Positions 7,010 to 10,417 of a stretch of 10,417 nucleotides of DNA are shown one piece after another; position 1 is the stretch's first letter; the number at the start of each line of letters is the position of its first letter. The notes beneath the pieces were generated by a model. That model did not search any database. It saw only the letters and a program-made list of their open reading frames with translations, and was not told the DNA's origin. Source of the DNA: Asterionellopsis glacialis (lineage: Eukaryota > Bacillariophyta > Plagiogrammaphyceae > Rhaphoneidales > Asterionellopsidaceae); contig WKLE02005713.1 in assembly GCA_014885115.2 (NCBI GenBank), forward strand, positions 1 through 10,417, in the 5' to 3' direction. Both the position numbers and the translations under genes were made by a program.

Positions 7010-8920
7010 ATGATATCAAAAATCCTTTGTACGATTCTGTTGATTGGTTTTTCATCTTGTGGTGTAGCGTTTGTGCCGCGTAATAATCGTGTTGCTCCGT
7101 GGAGTACACGTACATCGAAATCACCGGCGACAACAACACCGGCATTTCGTCATGACAACTCAAATGTTCTAAAAATTACCAATCTCCATAGTCTTGAATC
7201 ATCATTATCCATGGAATCGTCATTGATCAGTCCAGATTTAAATTCAGGTCCTTGTGAGGTTTCTTCTGAAATCAATGACGATCCTATAGCAACGGTTCGA
7301 AAGTTGACGGAAAGGGCGATTTGGAATCCCGGATGTCCATCTGGTATTGAAGCACTTGAACAACTTTCTTTCATGTGTGCACAGCGTCAACCATACCAAT
7401 TCAACGACGATGGTGATCGTTCCTCATCACCTCAAACATCAAATTCAATTGTTTCACCTCAACGTCAAATTCTGCCACCTCATGTTACTCAAGGAATTTT
7501 ACAACAAGCCAAAGAAATGCAGGAAAATGGTTGGTTAAGCACCAATCCTGATTCAGTCGATAACTTACCTAGTTTTCATTTAAATTTGGTTTCGGGTGGG
7601 AAGCCTATCTTTGATAATTCCGCGTCTTCTTCTACCTTGGGTGAATTTGAACAAGGTCTTTCAAATATGTTAGATTTAGTTCATCCACACATATACAATG
7701 AGTTGCTCCCACATGTTCAACAACTGATGGGATCTAACTCCAAAATTAAAGTTTCGGATGTGTTCATACGTCGATATGGATTAGATGAAGTGAGTGGTGA
7801 AGCAAGACACGGTATATCGGCACACTTCGATGTATTTTCACAGGTCACAACTGTCATTGCCTTGGACGATGTAGCGTCCGAAGGTACTAGTGGGTTGTAT
7901 ACAACTGCTTATAGCAATAACAACAATGATGGAAGTACCGATAACAATATGATGGCACAAAATGGTAGCACATCAAATCATGCTGCCCTACGACGATATT
8001 TCCCATTGAATAGTGGCGATGGTGTAGTTCACACATGGGATGTATTACATGGAGTTGATATTTTACCTGGAATGGATAGAACCAGTTTGATTGTTTGGTT
8101 TGATAGTGATGAGAATGAAGAGGCCACAACGGGAAAGTCTCAAACGTGTTCGCCGTGGCTTTCTGATCATCCTGACCTTGACACAGATGATATTGCACAA
8201 TTTGTTTACGCAAGTGCTATGGAAAGTTCTACACCTTATCCTTCAAATCTTGAACATGAACAAGACAGCGACGAAGATAAAAAACGAGTCGAAGTTCCAC
8301 GATCTACTATTGAGAGTGTAATGAACTTGATAGATGATGACACTCATAGTAATATACACATGTGTTCCGAATCAACCGATAGTGACCCCCCCAAACAAGA
8401 ACAGCAACATCCACATGATTTTTATTTGAAAAGTGCATCACTGGGCAATGCTTTTGCACTAAGTCGATTGGGTAGTTTATGTGAAGACCAGGCTTTGTCA
8501 CCTCAGCGTGTCACTCGAGCCATGGGACTTTTAGAGAAATTGCATCCTAAAGATGCTTCGAACGAGTTGCCATCCTTTTTTCAACCGAAACAATACCATA
8601 ATGACAACTGCAATGATGTCGACTGGAGGTATATGGCAAGACGATTTTGGTTAGAGGGTAGTAGACGTGGTAATCCTAAATCGCAATTGGCACTCGGTGA
8701 TGAAATTATGGAACAAGCGGTTTTGCAACAAAGTTCAGATTTACGATTATTGGCAGCTGTATTCTTTGGCTTAGCCACACAACAAAATCAAGAATCCGCA
8801 CAAGATTTGTTATCATCTGTCATTGACTTTGAAATGTCCTCAGGTTCTATTCTAAGTGAAGAAGATTTTCATTCATCACCTATCGTACAAACAGCACAAG
8901 CAGCGACAATAGCTTTGTAA
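7010..8920 (+). CDS. Plastid-targeted 2OG-Fe(II) oxygenase with Sel1-like C-terminal repeats
   Basis: The 636-residue protein starts at the ATG at 7010 (A at -3, in-frame stop at 6980-6982). Residues 1-20 form a signal peptide ending GVA, followed by Phe21 and a Ser/Thr/Pro/Arg-rich stretch to about 46. This is the bipartite presequence that sends proteins into secondary red plastids, with Phe at the cleavage site. Residues about 186-366 resemble the prolyl 4-hydroxylase type of 2-oxoglutarate/Fe(II) dioxygenase. The iron ligands would be H272-x-D274 (SAHFD) and H347, and R357 of DRTSL, ten residues after H347, would bind 2-oxoglutarate. An Asn/Ser-rich insert (about 301-324) sits between the HxD strand and the distal His. 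After an acidic linker (about 405-470), helical segments (AFALSRLGSL, RFWLEGSRRGNPKSQLALGD, RLLAAVFFGLA) look like degenerate Sel1/TPR-type repeats, which usually bind proteins. The likely role is hydroxylation of a plastid protein or small molecule; the substrate is unknown. It faces the scramblase gene divergently across 1.77 kb. Confidence 0.9.
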   Translation: MISKILCTILLIGFSSCGVAFVPRNNRVAPWSTRTSKSPATTTPAFRHDNSNVLKITNLHSLESSLSMESSLISPDLNSGPCEVSSEINDDPIATVRKLTERAIWNPGCPSGIEALEQLSFMCAQRQPYQFNDDGDRSSSPQTSNSIVSPQRQILPPHVTQGILQQAKEMQENGWLSTNPDSVDNLPSFHLNLVSGGKPIFDNSASSSTLGEFEQGLSNMLDLVHPHIYNELLPHVQQLMGSNSKIKVSDVFIRRYGLDEVSGEARHGISAHFDVFSQVTTVIALDDVASEGTSGLYTTAYSNNNNDGSTDNNMMAQNGSTSNHAALRRYFPLNSGDGVVHTWDVLHGVDILPGMDRTSLIVWFDSDENEEATTGKSQTCSPWLSDHPDLDTDDIAQFVYASAMESSTPYPSNLEHEQDSDEDKKRVEVPRSTIESVMNLIDDDTHSNIHMCSESTDSDPPKQEQQHPHDFYLKSASLGNAFALSRLGSLCEDQALSPQRVTRAMGLLEKLHPKDASNELPSFFQPKQYHNDNCNDVDWRYMARRFWLEGSRRGNPKSQLALGDEIMEQAVLQQSSDLRLLAAVFFGLATQQNQESAQDLLSSVIDFEMSSGSILSEEDFHSSPIVQTAQAATIAL

Positions 8921-9089
8921 ATAAACGGAAACAACAAAGTGGATTTTGATGCCATTTTGTAGGAATGTTGGGTGTATTTAGATATAAATTGTAAAATTAG
9001 ACCAAGCTACATAAGTCTAGCTTTTGAACAATTTTTGCTCTTGCGCACATGGGACACAAGGCATCATGTATTTGTTTGTGACGCCGTGA
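8921..9089. other. Short convergent intergenic region with small stem-loop
   Basis: These 169 bp lie between two convergent stop codons, so the 3' UTRs are short or overlap. The arms aagcta (9004-9009) and tagctt (9018-9023) can pair around an 8-nt loop, which is too weak to call a terminator. An aataaa-like string (aaataaac) directly follows the oxygenase stop but is too close to it to serve as its polyadenylation signal with confidence. Confidence 0.5.
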
Positions 9090-10013
9090 TTATTTTTGAA
9101 GTAAAAATGATACACCAATTCCTAAATACAACAAAGCACTAAATAATAGACTTTGACATTGAAATTGTTGTGTCGTAAAGAAGGATAGAAATCCACCCAT
9201 AAAGAATGCTACACCAAGGCCTACAAATACTTTCAATTTCAAAAGATTGGCTGTATTTCCTCTCAAAACTTGTCCTAAAAATGTACCAATATCACTGGAT
9301 ATGCCCGAAAAATGTGCTGTACGGCACAAGTTGGAGGTATGTGTTGATGTTAATGAATTTTGTAATCCATTCGCAATGGCTGCTAAGTAAAAGAATGCAC
9401 GGGTATCACCAGGTTTGGTATTGGTAGCAATATAGCTTGCCAACGTTACCAAGACTGCACATACTAAAAATGAAATCCCATACTTGTTGAGGTACAATTC
9501 AAAAGGTTTCGGAAAGGGATTAATGATACTGGCGGTAGTACTTCCAGTAATGTAACTTAAAATCACATTCAATTGAAACCTAAATTGATCGTAATTACCA
9601 TTCGCTAATCCAACAGCGGATGTCGTCCAGGCTCCTGTCACAGCTGATACAGCCTGTTTGGTCCCATCAGGTGCTATAGCACCTGATAAAAAACAACCAT
9701 TCATAAAACCACTGTTAAATGCTAATAGAATACCAGACGTAACGGCATATTTCGTTGTAGTTGTTCTCGTCTTACTAGTAATTGTAGCAGGTGGTGCCGA
9801 GGCAGTAGTAGCAACAGGAGCAGTTGTACTACTATCGCCACCACGAACTAAGGCAACATCTTTCTTGTGACAATTGTAATTCTTTTCAAACAATGCAGTA
9901 TTTCTCACTGCAAAAGCACGTTTCTTCTTGAAACGTTTACTTGGGTTGGTAGCATTCACTAACCCAAGCACAACAAGGATACCAATGAACAAGCAATATC
10001 GTTTATGAAACAT
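9090..10013 (-). CDS. DUF1275 (YoaK-family) membrane protein with secretory N-terminus
   Basis: The 307-residue protein is read from the ATG at 10013 (A at -3; in-frame stop upstream at 10044-10046, no other ATG between) to TAA at 9090-9092. Residues 1-21 form a signal peptide (hydrophobic core CLFIGILVVLGLV, likely cut after NA). A basic stretch (KRFKKKR, 26-32) and a Thr/Ala-rich linker holding VRGGDSS (56-62) follow. From about 88 to the end lies the DUF1275 domain, with hydrophobic segments near 91-110, 122-138, 146-164, 177-195, 206-220, 235-250, 260-279 and 287-305. Hallmarks are LLAFNSGFMNG (96-106), VTGAWTTSAVGLANG (125-139) and NGLQNSL...CRTAHFSGISSDIGTFLG (215-247). These correspond to the bacterial MTGN and GLQN...RTTHxTGxxTDLG motifs. 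Bacterial members are about 220 residues, so the first 87 are an added targeting region. The family's function is unknown, though transport is often supposed. No Phe follows the predicted cleavage site, so a secretory or vacuolar membrane is likelier than the plastid stroma. Confidence 0.9.
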   Translation of the reverse strand: MFHKRYCLFIGILVVLGLVNATNPSKRFKKKRAFAVRNTALFEKNYNCHKKDVALVRGGDSSTTAPVATTASAPPATITSKTRTTTTKYAVTSGILLAFNSGFMNGCFLSGAIAPDGTKQAVSAVTGAWTTSAVGLANGNYDQFRFQLNVILSYITGSTTASIINPFPKPFELYLNKYGISFLVCAVLVTLASYIATNTKPGDTRAFFYLAAIANGLQNSLTSTHTSNLCRTAHFSGISSDIGTFLGQVLRGNTANLLKLKVFVGLGVAFFMGGFLSFFTTQQFQCQSLLFSALLYLGIGVSFLLQK

Positions 10014-10417
10014 AATTGTCGAGAACTTTATGTTAAAGTTGAGTCAGGTTAGTGCTGAAAATTCTCGTTTGTTTTTCGTCTCTCAAGTAGAAGACTGGAT
10101 CAGTTCGAAATGCGTTGAGACGGGCGTTGCGTTATACCGTATGATTGAGCACGATTTGCCAACAATCAATAGTGATGATGTTTCAATCAAGACGTTCCGC
10201 ACCCGAAAGAACTCGCTCTACCACACTGGTACGTTGCCTGCGGTATCGCCTGTAGCAAAAAACTGCATCCCTGAAAAAAGATTTTCTTCTGCCAAGAAAA
10301 GATTCGTAAATTAGGTCACGTCATCTTGACGCGGTGTGACACCTTCTCAATTCTTTTCTTGGTATTGTCGGTTTCATGCAGAATGTCATATCTGAGTTGA
10401 TTTCCGAGTATTCATAC
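10014..10417. other. Upstream region of the DUF1275 gene, right edge
   Basis: These 404 bp should hold the promoter of the minus-strand DUF1275 gene. A 94-codon ATG frame on the + strand (10030-10314) starts only 17 bp from that gene's ATG, has no recognisable domain and is probably chance. At 10318-10332, ACGTCA and TGACGC are separated by 3 bp, forming a small inverted repeat (cgtca/tgacg) of the kind bZIP proteins bind. A gene beginning past the right edge could share this region. Confidence 0.5.

Noticed and set aside
10030..10314. 94-codon ATG frame on the + strand
   Set aside because: It starts 17 bp from the divergent DUF1275 ATG, has no recognisable domain or hydrophobic pattern, and occupies that gene's promoter region.

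Overview
The window looks like nuclear DNA of a single-celled eukaryotic alga with a secondary plastid of red-algal origin, most likely a diatom or a related stramenopile. Three things point there. Protein-coding genes are long, uninterrupted ORFs that start at ATG with A at -3 in four of the five complete genes, and none has a bacterial ribosome binding site. One protein carries a bipartite plastid presequence: a signal peptide followed by phenylalanine at the predicted cleavage site (GVA|FVP), then a Ser/Thr/Pro/Arg-rich transit peptide. The protein set (phospholipid scramblase, Golgi-type type II membrane protein, 2OG oxygenase with Sel1-like helices) is eukaryotic. The genus cannot be named from the sequence.

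Layout. A partial reading frame enters from the left edge on the + strand (1-348) and contains a Lys-Tyr hexanucleotide repeat. Then come five complete, apparently intron-free genes on strictly alternating strands: a type II membrane protein resembling Golgi glycosyltransferases (827-2098, -); a six-helix membrane protein built from three hairpin repeats, tentatively YrhK-like (2929-3921, +); a cysteine-rich phospholipid scramblase family protein (4267-5244, -); a plastid-targeted 2-oxoglutarate/Fe(II) oxygenase with a Sel1-like C-terminal part (7010-8920, +); and a DUF1275/YoaK-family membrane protein with a secretory N-terminus (9090-10013, -). Convergent gaps are short (169 to 478 bp) and divergent gaps are long (about 0.8 and 1.8 kb), so the divergent gaps probably hold shared promoter regions.

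Non-coding structure. The 1.77 kb divergent gap at 5245-7009 holds a 71-bp pure pyrimidine tract with mirror symmetry, a 30-bp direct repeat at 45-bp spacing, a small inverted repeat and two TGACGT/ACGTCA motifs. The glycosyltransferase-like gene has a perfect 11-bp hairpin in its presumed 5' leader, ending 9 nt before the ATG.

There is no operon logic, and nothing shows that the genes act together. The common theme is membranes and organelles: Golgi lumen, scrambling or lipid-binding membrane protein, secretory-route membrane protein, plastid enzyme. No mobile element, CRISPR array, rRNA or tRNA was recognised. No clearly new multi-gene system was found. The most interesting points are individual protein architectures and the leader hairpin.
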